This document shows, in pieces, positions 43,465-51,510 of a stretch of 60,922 nucleotides of DNA (positions within the stretch are counted from its first letter, which is position 1; each line of letters begins with the position of its first letter). The DNA is from a bacterium (GTDB lineage Bacteria > Patescibacteriota > Minisyncoccia > Phycocordibacterales > UBA6899), in the NCBI GenBank assembly GCA_021851895.1, contig JAJZQJ010000001.1:1-60922 (forward strand), read 5' to 3'. The translations under genes and the position numbers were made by a program. The notes beneath the pieces were generated by a model, which saw nothing but the letters and a program-made list of their open reading frames with translations, had not been told where the DNA came from and did no database searches.

Positions 43465-43735
43465 GAGGCTCTCCCGTCTCCAAAGAAGTTCCTTTCTCGT
43501 CGGTGGTCTCCTCGTCATCCGAGTCCAAATCCTCCGGAAGAGTCTCTTGATCAGGATTTTCGTTCTCATGTTTTTTGATGTGATCTAAGTGATCCAAGAG
43601 CATGAATGCCATGCGCTTGAATCCAGCATGGACACGCCAAACCTCTTGCTTGGTGGGTTCCCGGCCGAGGACATCGGCAAGAGCGGTCTTGGTAAGCTCC
43701 ACGAGAGCTTCCTCGTCCTTTGTTGGTTGTGACAT
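43457..43735 (-). CDS. Small acidic phage protein (92 aa)
   Basis: The N-terminal half is helical (LVELTKTALADVLGREPTKQEVWRV); the C-terminal half is very acidic (DLDSDDEETTDEK). It lies just downstream of the cro-like gene and is probably an early gene. Family not recognised. Confidence 0.45.
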   Translation of the reverse strand: MSQPTKDEEALVELTKTALADVLGREPTKQEVWRVHAGFKRMAFMLLDHLDHIKKHENENPDQETLPEDLDSDDEETTDEKGTSLETGEPLE

Positions 43736-43790
43736 GTGTTGTGCGATTCATAAGAGTGACCTCACACTTTTATTTATTTCGCATTCCTGT

Positions 43791-43997
43791 TCACGGCAGG
43801 AAGACCTCTTCGACTGTTGCCCCCAGCGCGAGGGCGATTCGCTGGGCAGTTTCAAGATTCGGCCGCTTTCGGCCAGTCTCGTACCGGCTGATCGCCGTGT
43901 TGTGCCGAAAGCCGAGAATCCGAGCGAGCTGATATTGAGTCAACCCCTTCTTGATCCGGAGATCTCTCAGCCGTATGTTTGTTGGTGCTTTATTCAT
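43791..43997 (-). CDS. Cro-like XRE regulator (68 aa)
   Basis: A compact HTH protein: LRDLRIKKGLTQYQLARILGF with recognition helix HNTAISRYETGRKRPNLETA. It is divergent from the larger repressor gene, with 156 bp of operator-like DNA between them. This is the classical cro/cI arrangement, so it probably opens the early lytic programme. Confidence 0.78.
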   Translation of the reverse strand: MNKAPTNIRLRDLRIKKGLTQYQLARILGFRHNTAISRYETGRKRPNLETAQRIALALGATVEEVFLP

Positions 43998-44027
43998 ATT
44001 GGTTAGCTAATAGACCTCTTAGTCATA

Positions 44028-44085
44028 TTAAGCAATTTTGCTTAACTGGTCAATATTATGGCCTGTGGATAAGCAAAGTTGCTTA
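44028..44085. promoter_or_regulatory. Operator pair of the lysogeny switch
   Basis: O1 is TTAAGCAA-TT-TTGCTTAA (44028-44045, 8-bp perfect arms); O2 is TAAGCAA-AG-TTGCTTA (44070-44085, 7-bp arms). A third half-site, TTAAGCAA, is at 44135-44142 close to the repressor start. They lie between the divergent cro-like and cI-like genes, with centre spacing of 41 bp. Confidence 0.75.
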
Positions 44086-44153
44086 ATATTCACTAATTTG
44101 CTATTATTCCATTAACAAGGTCGCAGTTACCCGCTTAAGCAAAATCAACAAAT

Positions 44154-44870
44154 ATGTCATTTGGTTCATATCTAAAACAGCAAAGAGAATCGAATAATTG
44201 GACAATAAAAGAGCTGGCCGAGCGTCTTGGCTTTTCATCGAGCTACGTGAGTCAGCTGGAAAACGGAGCCCGTATTCCGTCCCACAAACAGCTGGAAAGT
44301 TTGGCCAAGGCCTACAAGCTCCCTGAGGAGGAAGTTAGGAAGCACTGGACTGAGGGGAAAATCCAACAGGTCAGCATGGAGAGCAATTATAAATTTGATA
44401 TCAAAGATGCCGGCGTGAAGCGTGTACACGAAGCCGCAAGCAAGCTCGAACAAGGGCTTGAGGAGTTGAAAAACTCTTTTTCTGTCGACGGTCATTTTAA
44501 ATTGCCGGTGCTCGTAGCGATTCCTATTGATGATCTCGATGGTCACTTGAGTCGAACGAGTGAGTTTGTTTTGCTTCCGAAAGATGGAGTCACTCAGGGT
44601 CACCGTGTCTTTGGGCTTCGAGTATCCGAACTCTCACTTCCCGAAGCTGGTATTCTTGCCGGAGACTTCATCATTCTTGATGCGGATATCCATCCCAAGA
44701 ATGGCGACGTCGTGATCATGAGCGTGCCGGAAGGCCTGGTAATGGCTTATTACCACGAGCGGGGCGACCATCTTGAGCTCCGGCCGGAGAAGAAAGGCTT
44801 TAAGAAGACCTATCCTCTCAAAGAGAGCAAGATGATAGGTCGGCTGGTGTATCACATCAAGAAGTATTAA
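44154..44870 (+). CDS. CI-like phage repressor with degenerate S24 peptidase domain (238 aa)
   Basis: The N-terminal HTH (residues 8-62: KELAERLGFSSSYVSQLENGARIP) binds operators. The C-terminal domain is LexA/S24-like: FGLRVSELSLPEAGILAGDFIILD carries the nucleophile position as Ser161. In the segment aligned to LexA's VTVKRL (here LVMAYY) the catalytic Lys is replaced by Ala198, and no Ala-Gly cleavage site is seen before the domain. It therefore probably dimerises but cannot cut itself, so induction would not follow the RecA route. Confidence 0.8.
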   Translation: MSFGSYLKQQRESNNWTIKELAERLGFSSSYVSQLENGARIPSHKQLESLAKAYKLPEEEVRKHWTEGKIQQVSMESNYKFDIKDAGVKRVHEAASKLEQGLEELKNSFSVDGHFKLPVLVAIPIDDLDGHLSRTSEFVLLPKDGVTQGHRVFGLRVSELSLPEAGILAGDFIILDADIHPKNGDVVIMSVPEGLVMAYYHERGDHLELRPEKKGFKKTYPLKESKMIGRLVYHIKKY

Positions 44871-44874
44871 CAAA

Positions 44875-44898
44875 CAGGGCTCTCGCAAGAGAGCCCTG
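44875..44898 (+). terminator. Terminator after the repressor gene
   Basis: CAGGGCTCTC-GCAA-GAGAGCCCTG, a perfect 10-bp stem. No long T-run follows. Confidence 0.65.
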
Positions 44899-44967
44899 AA
44901 CGCATTTTAGGGAAAAGTCGATAAAGAAATATTAAAAAATTAGTAAAGAAATTATCAAATAAAAATT

Positions 44968-46617
44968 ATGAACTACTTAATCTACGGCCGTGTTTCCACC
45001 TCTCGTCAGGCCGAGCGAGAACTGAGTATCCCGGCACAGGTGAAGGCATGCCAAAAGTACGGCATGGATCACGGTTGGAATCTCGCACCCGATGGCATCT
45101 ACGAGGAGAAGGGTGAATCGGCTCGAACGGTCGAACGTCCGCAACTTCAGAAGATGCTTCATCGGGCAAAGACCGATACTAAGGTTGATGCGATCTTGAT
45201 GCACAAACTCGATCGTATGTGTCGCAACGTCGCAGACTATGCGGCCATCAAGATGATGCTCAAAAAGCACGATGTCCGACTGATCTCGGTGGTCGAGCAA
45301 TTCGATGAGTCTTTCTCAGGAGAGCTGGTTGAGAACATCATGTCTTCAATTGCCCAGTGGACGTCCCAGAACATCAGCTGGGAGGTCAGGAAAGGTCTCA
45401 AAGAGGCCGTAGAGCGTGGCAGGTTCCCCGGATACGCCCCAATCGGCTATATGAACGACAGGAAGACCAAGTCGCTTATCGTGGACAATGTTCGAGCTCC
45501 TTATGTGAAGCTTGGGTTCGAGCTTTATGCCACCGGCAAATTTTCTTATTACACACTCGGTGATGAGTTGGCAAAACGAGGTCTCAAGAGTAAGGCTGGC
45601 AAACGTGTCTCAAAGAAAGGTGTTGAACGGATGCTTCAAAATACGATTTACTACGGACTTATAAAAACACGATCGGCCACCAATCAGGCAAACTTTCCGC
45701 CACTCATCACAAAGAAAATGTTTGATGACGTTCAGGAGATCATTGCCCAGCACAATCACTACGCAGATCGATCTCGCAAGCACACCTTTCCGCTTACTGG
45801 CTTCATGCGATGCGGTCACTGCGGTTCGATGTTGAGTGGTCAGGTGAAAAAGGGTCACTTGTACTATAACTGCTCTCATCGGCGTGACGCCAAGTGTCCG
45901 GAAAGAAAGTACACACGATCCGAGCTTATCGAGGAACAGGTCATGGCGTATCTTTCGCATGTGCAGTTGCCACCTAAGTTCAAGACCGTTCTGGATGCGT
46001 ACTTCCAGCACTTCGCACAGGAGCGTCTAACGCAAGAGGATAACGAGCGTAAGAGTCTCAAGCACGATTTGATCAGGGTGCAACAGCAGATCCGCAATAT
46101 CGTCGTGGATCGCTCAAAACGCATCATAGACGCAGAGGTTTTTATAAAGATTCAGGACGAGCTTCTTAAGGAGAAAGAGATGTATCAAGATCACTTGGCC
46201 GTGCTCGAGGGCAAGTCGGACAAATTCGTGCAGAAATTCAACGAACTACTGGACTTCACGGATCATGCCGATCAGGTGTACCAAAAGAGTGGCACGAGTC
46301 AGAAGCGAACGGTACTAAAGCTTTGCATTGAGGGATTCACGGTTAGAAATCAAAAACTGACGCCGATATGGACGCCAGTCTTTGATGTTCTAATGGACTT
46401 ACAATTGTCCAAGTTCGATCCCCCAAAAGTCGGCGGCAAGGGTTCTAAAACCGCCTCAGAAACCCTTGCCGTACCTAAGGTTCTAACTTGGACATCTGGC
46501 GGAGATGGAGAGATTCGAACTCTCGACACGGTTTCCCATGTGCTCGATTTCGAGTCGAGTGCCTTCAACCGCTCAGCCACATCTCCGTATTGCAACCCTA
46601 AGCGGAGAGCCGCCTAG
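44968..46617 (+). CDS. Large serine integrase, 3' end fused to host tRNA DNA (549 aa)
   Basis: The catalytic resolvase domain starts at residue 1 (YLIYGRVSTSRQAERELS, Ser10). It is followed by a recombinase domain with GRFPGYAPIGYMND, a zinc ribbon (CGHCGSMLSGQ... YNCSHRRDAKCP, about residues 287-320) and a long coiled coil (about 350-440). Codon 511 ends at 46500, the element border. The last 38 codons, including GEIRTLDT, are tRNA-Ser(CGA) and flanking host DNA read antisense. In the excised circle this tail would be replaced by 46 element codons at 8531-8668. Confidence 0.93.
   Translation: MNYLIYGRVSTSRQAERELSIPAQVKACQKYGMDHGWNLAPDGIYEEKGESARTVERPQLQKMLHRAKTDTKVDAILMHKLDRMCRNVADYAAIKMMLKKHDVRLISVVEQFDESFSGELVENIMSSIAQWTSQNISWEVRKGLKEAVERGRFPGYAPIGYMNDRKTKSLIVDNVRAPYVKLGFELYATGKFSYYTLGDELAKRGLKSKAGKRVSKKGVERMLQNTIYYGLIKTRSATNQANFPPLITKKMFDDVQEIIAQHNHYADRSRKHTFPLTGFMRCGHCGSMLSGQVKKGHLYYNCSHRRDAKCPERKYTRSELIEEQVMAYLSHVQLPPKFKTVLDAYFQHFAQERLTQEDNERKSLKHDLIRVQQQIRNIVVDRSKRIIDAEVFIKIQDELLKEKEMYQDHLAVLEGKSDKFVQKFNELLDFTDHADQVYQKSGTSQKRTVLKLCIEGFTVRNQKLTPIWTPVFDVLMDLQLSKFDPPKVGGKGSKTASETLAVPKVLTWTSGGDGEIRTLDTVSHVLDFESSAFNRSATSPYCNPKRRAA
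46479..46502 (+). other. attR: attR of the integrated element
   Basis: GGTTCTAACTT (46479-46489) and GGACATC (46490-46496) are the inverted partners of the arms at 8537-8556. They are followed by TGGC and GG (46501-46502), the proposed crossover dinucleotide inside the tRNA-Ser acceptor stem. Element DNA thus supplies the discriminator and encoded CCA of tRNA-Ser. Confidence 0.7.
46497..46586 (-). tRNA. tRNA-Ser(CGA), integration target
   Basis: Acceptor GGAGATG/CATCTCC with G73 and encoded CCA, D-arm GGCTGAGCGGTTGAAGGC, anticodon stem CTCGA/TCGAG with loop CTCGAAA (anticodon CGA), a long variable arm, and T-arm GAGAG-TTCGAAT-CTCTC. The element enters within the last acceptor base pairs. The original 3' flank, now at 8526-8530, read G73 then CAGC, so CCA was probably not encoded before integration. 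Confidence 0.95.
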
Positions 46618-46675
46618 TAGGAAAATACTACCACGATGCCCCCATTCTCGCAATAAAATCTATGTCAATATTGGC

Positions 46676-46704
46676 TTGCATAAAGGCTTTTTTTCTGATA
46701 ATAT
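46676..46704 (+). promoter_or_regulatory. Promoter of tRNA-Val(GAC)
   Basis: TTGCAT (46676-46681) and TAATAT (46699-46704), 17 bp apart, 9 bp before the tRNA. Confidence 0.5.
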
Positions 46705-46713
46705 TTTTTCATC

Positions 46714-46786
46714 GGGCGATTAGCTCAGTTGGTAGAGCGCTACATTGACGTTGTAGATGTCAGAGGTTCGAGTCCTCTATCGCCCA
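46714..46786 (+). tRNA. tRNA-Val(GAC)
   Basis: Acceptor GGGCGAT/ATCGCCC, D-arm GCTC/GAGC, anticodon stem CTACA/TGTAG with loop TTGACGT (anticodon GAC), T-arm AGAGG-TTCGAGT-CCTCT, A73; no encoded CCA. Confidence 0.95.
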
Positions 46787-46792
46787 CAAAAC

Positions 46793-46822
46793 AACCACCT
46801 AAATGCAAAGCATTTAGGTGGT
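46793..46822 (+). terminator. Terminator-like hairpin after tRNA-Val(GAC)
   Basis: AACCACCTAAATGC-AA-GCATTTAGGTGGTT, a perfect 14-bp stem, 6 bp after the tRNA 3' end. Confidence 0.7.
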
Positions 46823-46833
46823 TTCGGTTTTGA

Positions 46834-47015
46834 GGCGATAGAGGACTTGAAGGACGGAGCCGGTGCTACTGCTGCACCGGCTGTTGATTTTATCCGGCTC
46901 TTCGAGCCGTGATAAATCCAGCCGTGCGCGCAGTCGGCGAGTCCTGGCCCTACTTGCACTTAGTATTTTTGCGAGCAGTGCGAAGCAAAATACTTAGTGA
47001 CAAAGGGGCGAGTCC
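46834..47015. repeat. Inverted tRNA-Val tail and dispersed palindromic element
   Basis: GGCGATAGAGGACT (46834-46847) is the reverse complement of the tRNA-Val(GAC) 3' end. Two further small hairpins follow (GCCGGTGC/GCACCGGC and GGCTC/GAGCC). Positions 46933-47015 are, on the minus strand, a close relative of 8258-8339: GGACTCGCCCCTTTGTCAC, then hairpin ACTAAGTATTTTGC/GCAAAAATACTAAGT, then GCAAGTAGGGCCAGGACTCG. No gene is present. Confidence 0.7.
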
Positions 47016-47017
47016 CG

Positions 47018-47314
47018 ATGTACAAATTTTCCATCACTAGAATTTTCATTATTCTGCGCTACACTATAGAGATTGGACCATACTTAGCGTCCTTAATCAT
47101 GATCATCATGTCATTTGAAGTCATTCTCTTTTACTTGATTCTCATCGATAGCATTAGCGCGAACATCTTTGCAATGTTTGGCGAGCGATGGTACGTCCAT
47201 CACTTCAGGCATATCTCACGCCTCTTCCCACTCGCTAAGGGCTGGACGCTGTACTACCTCGTCCTCGTCCTATGGATAGGATCGCTGCTCTATCGCAGTG
47301 CCGGACTCTTCTAA
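47018..47314 (+). CDS. Small membrane protein (98 aa)
   Basis: Two or three membrane segments (ILRYTIEIGPYLASLIMIIM, VILFYLILIDSI and a C-terminal YYLVLVLWIGSLLY) flank a basic, aromatic loop. ATG at 47018 has AAGGGG about 12 bases upstream, which lies within the palindromic repeat. A terminator follows at once. No family recognised. Confidence 0.5.
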   Translation: MYKFSITRIFIILRYTIEIGPYLASLIMIIMSFEVILFYLILIDSISANIFAMFGERWYVHHFRHISRLFPLAKGWTLYYLVLVLWIGSLLYRSAGLF

Positions 47315-47315
47315 C

Positions 47316-47345
47316 AAATGCCATGGTGCTATACCATGGCATTTT
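47316..47345. terminator. Terminator between converging genes
   Basis: AAATGCCATGGT-GCTAT-ACCATGGCATTTT. It serves the small membrane gene and perhaps also the kinase gene from the other side. Confidence 0.7.
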
Positions 47346-47367
47346 CATATCATCTTAAGTTGATGGA

Positions 47368-49296
47368 TCATCGCACATAGGGTACTTCGAACCAGAAACG
47401 ACTTCCACCTCCTTCGACACTCTCAAAACCAATGGTTCCACCATGCTGCTCAATGATGTATTTTGCAACAGACAGTCCAATTCCGAATGAATCGGGCTGC
47501 ATCACCGATGCATTCGTTGCCCTGAAGAACCTTGAGAATATTCTTGACTGCTCGACTGCAGGAATACCGATACCGCTATCGACGATCTCGAAACGCAATG
47601 ACCTACCTGCCTTCTGGAGACTTATGCCAACCTTGTGATCATTCTTCGAATAGACGATCGCATTGTCGATGAGCACACGAAGTACGGCACGCATCTTCTC
47701 GCCATCACCGAGAATGCTTGGTAGATTCTCCGCCGTATCGAATGTGATCGTGATATTTTTTAGTTTCGCCTTTGCCTCACTCTCTCCAATGGCTCCTGCG
47801 CAGAGACTTCGTAGCGAAATTTCTTCCTTTATGAGTAAAAGTCTATTCTCCTCGATATCCATGGACATCAAGAGCCCATTGATGCGATCCGTGATCTTCT
47901 TGCTTGCGATATGCGTTGCCGAGAGAAACTCTTGCTGTGTTTCCGTGAGCTTTCCAAATGAACCACTAAGGATCTCTTCAAGATTCCAGTTAATAGCAGT
48001 AAGCGGGGTAGAGAGCATGTGCGACATGATCTGGAGAAAACGTGCACGCAACTCACTGAGCTCTTTTATGCGCGACTCGCTATTTCTCTTTTCGGAGATA
48101 TCTGAGAACACCACAACCGCACCAATGAGATTATGCTCCTCATCACGGAACGGAATACTTTTATATTCCACCCAAAACCATGAACCATCTTTTCTCCAAA
48201 AAACCTCGGTATCAACAACATGCTCGACCCCCTCGATGATCGATTTGCGAATGGGGCAATCTTCTATAGGGTACACAGAGCCATCAGGACGTTTGTGCAC
48301 CATATCATGCGTACGCTTCCCAAGAAGCTCCTCGCTCGTGAATCCAAGGAGTCTTGTTGCGGCATCATTTACAAATATCGCAATACCCTTCGTGTCGACC
48401 AATATGATACTATCGGTACTCTGCTTGACTGCAAGAGAGAAGATCTTCAGATCTGCAGTTTGCTTATTCACAAGTTCCTCGAGGTGTGTCTTATGCTTTT
48501 CGAGTTCTTCCTCCTTTGTGAGCAACGTACGGAAGATGATGTTATATGGCTGAATAATACTCACCTGAATCGTCGCTTTATAAATGAAATAATATGCGAC
48601 GAATTTAAAAAGGTGACCAACGACATTTGCGAGGCCAAATACACTGACATATTCAGAGAATGACAACTCCGAAATGACGAGCATGACGATTGCGACCGCC
48701 ATCGAACGAAAAGTATCGGTATCAATGCCCGCCTGCCGTTTGTAAAGAAAATATACGGACGTGCCGAGCATCACTGAAATAATATACTCACTAATGACCT
48801 TGAAAGGCGTCAAGCCGACGCTGTCTATGTAGGCAACAGGAAAATCCCTCCAATAAAAGATAGAGAGCAACGCCAATACAGTGATCACGGAATAGATCAG
48901 TCCAACATAACCCGTACGAACCTTCCTGCCGAACATAAATGGTGCGACAAGAAACGTGATGCCTTGCATATATCGTGCGGCGATCCAAAGTTGTATAGAC
49001 AACGCTGCATCATAGCTTGGAAACACACCCATCCCCTGATATGAAAGTGCATGGAAAAAATCAAGAATGGAAATAAATAAGAACGTAACACCAAGAAATA
49101 TGAGATAGCCGTTGTCGATTTTTTCTCGCTCATTCCAAACGATCAACGATATACTCATGCCGATGACGATCGCAAAAAACTCGATCGAGCTATGGAACAA
49201 GAGATAGTCGTAGATACTCACCACATACAAGACTACGACAGCGATGAGCACTGCGAGTATCTCCGTATATGAATATTTTATGGTGTTTCCGAACAT
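47368..49296 (-). CDS. Membrane sensor histidine kinase, MASE3-PAS type (642 aa)
   Basis: About seven or eight membrane helices (residues 10-255) resemble the MASE3 sensor domain. Then come a coiled coil (KEEELEKHKTHLEELVNKQ), a PAS domain with PAC (about 290-405), and a HisKA domain with the phospho-acceptor in MSHMLSTPLTAINWNLEE (about residue 425). The ATPase domain has N-box LIDNAIVYSK, G1 DSGIGIP and G2 GIGLSVAKYI. No response regulator gene lies next to it, so it is an orphan kinase. Confidence 0.88.
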   Translation of the reverse strand: MFGNTIKYSYTEILAVLIAVVVLYVVSIYDYLLFHSSIEFFAIVIGMSISLIVWNEREKIDNGYLIFLGVTFLFISILDFFHALSYQGMGVFPSYDAALSIQLWIAARYMQGITFLVAPFMFGRKVRTGYVGLIYSVITVLALLSIFYWRDFPVAYIDSVGLTPFKVISEYIISVMLGTSVYFLYKRQAGIDTDTFRSMAVAIVMLVISELSFSEYVSVFGLANVVGHLFKFVAYYFIYKATIQVSIIQPYNIIFRTLLTKEEELEKHKTHLEELVNKQTADLKIFSLAVKQSTDSIILVDTKGIAIFVNDAATRLLGFTSEELLGKRTHDMVHKRPDGSVYPIEDCPIRKSIIEGVEHVVDTEVFWRKDGSWFWVEYKSIPFRDEEHNLIGAVVVFSDISEKRNSESRIKELSELRARFLQIMSHMLSTPLTAINWNLEEILSGSFGKLTETQQEFLSATHIASKKITDRINGLLMSMDIEENRLLLIKEEISLRSLCAGAIGESEAKAKLKNITITFDTAENLPSILGDGEKMRAVLRVLIDNAIVYSKNDHKVGISLQKAGRSLRFEIVDSGIGIPAVEQSRIFSRFFRATNASVMQPDSFGIGLSVAKYIIEQHGGTIGFESVEGGGSRFWFEVPYVR

Positions 49297-49404
49297 GAAC
49301 GTAAAGTTATTGCTAATCGACTGAGTACTTAGTAATGTATAATTACTAACATACTCTATAGTATAAGTGGAGAAACGGTGGTTTGCAAGTAAGCGCTGTG
49401 GAAT

Positions 49405-49434
49405 AAAAAATCCAGGAGGCTACTCCTGGATTTT
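49405..49434 (-). terminator. Terminator of the DsbA-like gene
   Basis: Read leftward, AAAATCCAGGAG-TAGC-CTCCTGGA runs into TTTTTT. Confidence 0.8.
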
Positions 49435-49437
49435 GAA

Positions 49438-50193
49438 CTACTTCGTTTTCAACACCTCTTCTACAGCTGCTTTTATCTGATCGTACGGAACTGCGCCGAC
49501 GATAAGTTTCTTCCCTATCATGAATGACGGGGTGCCGGTCACGCCATAGGCCTGGCCCTCGTCCATATCAGCCTGCAATGCTTGCTGATAAGTCGATGAC
49601 TTCGCAACAATGAGCGCATCGATCTTCTTTTCGTCGAGGCCGAGCGAATTCATGAGGGCCATGATATCCTGACGATTTCCCCATCCGGTATTCTCGCCGT
49701 CCTGCTTCTCATACATCGCTGCATGCCATTTATAGAACTGTTGTGGCGCAGCTTCCCATACACCACGCTCTGCGAGTGCCGCAGTCTGCGAATCAGAGCC
49801 GAGCACAGGGAATCCCTTGAATACGATCTTCACCTTACCCGCATTCACATAATCGTTGATGAGCGAAGGAATGATCGTGCTCTCTACCTGCTTACAGAAC
49901 GGACACTGATAGTCGTACCAGTATGCGACGGTAACGGGTGCATTCACATTACCGATGAATGGATTACCCGCTGTCTTTATTTCATCGATATTCGCTGGCT
50001 TTGCTTGTCCCGCACCTGCCGCTGCAGGAGCAGCTTGTGCTGCTGCAACCTTTGACTGACCATTATCTTTGAGCAATACCGCAGCACCTATCAATAAGCC
50101 TGCGACCACGATCGCAATGGGTATTGTATTCGCCTGCAAGACACCGAGAAGCTTACATCGCTTCTTTGGTGTCGTTTGTGTTTCTTGTTCCAT
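49438..50193 (-). CDS. Membrane-anchored DsbA-like disulfide oxidoreductase (251 aa)
   Basis: One N-terminal membrane anchor (about residues 24-41), an Ala/Pro-rich linker (50-68), and a thioredoxin-fold domain with active site CPFC at 97-100 and the cis-Pro loop GVTGTPSFMIG. The long helical insertion between them is typical of DsbA/DsbG-like DSBA family proteins. It would form or shuffle disulfides in secreted proteins outside the membrane. Confidence 0.88.
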   Translation of the reverse strand: MEQETQTTPKKRCKLLGVLQANTIPIAIVVAGLLIGAAVLLKDNGQSKVAAAQAAPAAAGAGQAKPANIDEIKTAGNPFIGNVNAPVTVAYWYDYQCPFCKQVESTIIPSLINDYVNAGKVKIVFKGFPVLGSDSQTAALAERGVWEAAPQQFYKWHAAMYEKQDGENTGWGNRQDIMALMNSLGLDEKKIDALIVAKSSTYQQALQADMDEGQAYGVTGTPSFMIGKKLIVGAVPYDQIKAAVEEVLKTK

Positions 50194-50297
50194 GCTTCTT
50201 TTATTATGAGTATATATTCATTATAACAGATATATCGTTATCATGCGCGCCAATATACCCATTTGCCACAGGCATACTTCTCCGCTAATATAGCCAC

Positions 50298-51473
50298 ATG
50301 CGCATTCTTTCCATAGAATCGAGCTGCGATGAGTCCGCCCTTGCAATCACTGAGCAGGATACATCTTTAGGCCATTTCGCCCCAATTACCGTCCTCGCAA
50401 ACAATGTGCTCTCACAAATCGACATACACCGAGAATACGGTGGGGTTTTCCCGGCGGTCGCAAAGCGCGAACACGCTAAGGCATTCACTCCTCTACTCAT
50501 CAAAACGCTCGCGGATGCTGGTATGCATCTCTCTGCACAAACTCCCATTGACCCAGCGGTCGATGGAGAGCTCGCTATCCTCCTCGAAAGAGAACCCGAA
50601 CTGCTCGAACACATGCGTGCGATCATGCCAACGATTGAACGTCCGCAAATCGATGCAATCGCGCTCACCGTTGGCCCAGGCCTTGAGCCAGCACTTTGGG
50701 TAGGAATCAACTTCGCGAAAGCACTCGCGCTCCTTTGGAATATCCCGATACTGCCGGTCAATCACATGGAAGGACACTTGCTTGCAGCAATTGTCTCGGG
50801 ACATAGCGAAGCACACGGAAAGCACGTGCTCACACTTGACCCAGTCACCTATCCCGCACTCGGCCTACTTGTCTCGGGGGGACACACCGAACTCATACTT
50901 GTTGAAACGCCCGGCAGCTATAAACTTCTCGGGGAGACACGAGATGATGCAGTCGGTGAAGCATTCGACAAAGTTGCGAGACTCCTCGGACTCCCCTATC
51001 CTGGTGGACCAGAGATCTCAAAACTTGCAGAACTCGGCAAGCCAGGCGAATACCATTTTCCGCGACCGATGCTCTCGTCGAAGGACTACGATTTCTCTTT
51101 CGCAGGCCTAAAGACCGCAGTACGTTACCTCATCGATGATCTCCCAGAACTTACCGATGAGATAAAAAAGGATGTCGCGCGTGATTTCGAAGATTCTTGC
51201 GTCGAAGTGCTTACGAAAAAGACCCTCAACGCAGTGAAGGAATTCGGTGCTCAAACAGTGGTGATCGGCGGCGGAGTATCCGCAAACCGCAAGCTACGCA
51301 ACACCCTTGCTTCAGGGCTCGAATCGATCGGAGTACCCCTACTCCTCCCTGATCGCGGGCTCTCGACTGACAATGCACTCATGATCGCACTCGCCGCACA
51401 TCTGCACCCGAGAGAGCACATGCCTCTCGAGCGCATACGTGCCCGTGGACACTGGAGAATTCATGAATCATAA
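50298..51473 (+). CDS. tsaD: tRNA t6A37 threonylcarbamoyltransferase TsaD (391 aa)
   Basis: This enzyme transfers threonylcarbamoyl to A37 of ANN-decoding tRNAs. Landmarks are ILSIESSCDESALAI at the start, the iron-binding NHMEGH (about residues 154-159), LVSGGHTELILV, DDAVGEAFDKVARLLGLPYPGGP, and VIGGGVSANRKLR. It has an insertion around residues 55-110 compared with E. coli TsaD. The gene ends 38 bp before the tRNA-Pro repeat region. Confidence 0.95.
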   Translation: MRILSIESSCDESALAITEQDTSLGHFAPITVLANNVLSQIDIHREYGGVFPAVAKREHAKAFTPLLIKTLADAGMHLSAQTPIDPAVDGELAILLEREPELLEHMRAIMPTIERPQIDAIALTVGPGLEPALWVGINFAKALALLWNIPILPVNHMEGHLLAAIVSGHSEAHGKHVLTLDPVTYPALGLLVSGGHTELILVETPGSYKLLGETRDDAVGEAFDKVARLLGLPYPGGPEISKLAELGKPGEYHFPRPMLSSKDYDFSFAGLKTAVRYLIDDLPELTDEIKKDVARDFEDSCVEVLTKKTLNAVKEFGAQTVVIGGGVSANRKLRNTLASGLESIGVPLLLPDRGLSTDNALMIALAAHLHPREHMPLERIRARGHWRIHES

Positions 51474-51510
51474 TAGTATATCCTCGTCCTGTTTTCTCTA
51501 GGATATACTA

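Larger units (their letters stand above)
8533..46500. mobile_element. Integrated ~38-kb prophage (podovirus-like) with type I R-M cargo
   Basis: The element is bounded by inverted-arm attachment sites and inserted at the 3' end of tRNA-Ser(CGA). It encodes a serine integrase, a repressor/cro pair, terminase, portal, scaffold, major capsid, tail, lysis and DNA methylation genes, a restriction-modification block, and its own tRNA-Arg. I recognise no tape measure, tail tube or sheath gene, which suggests a short-tailed virion. The structural genes look intact, so it could be functional. No DNA polymerase or helicase was recognised. Confidence 0.85.
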
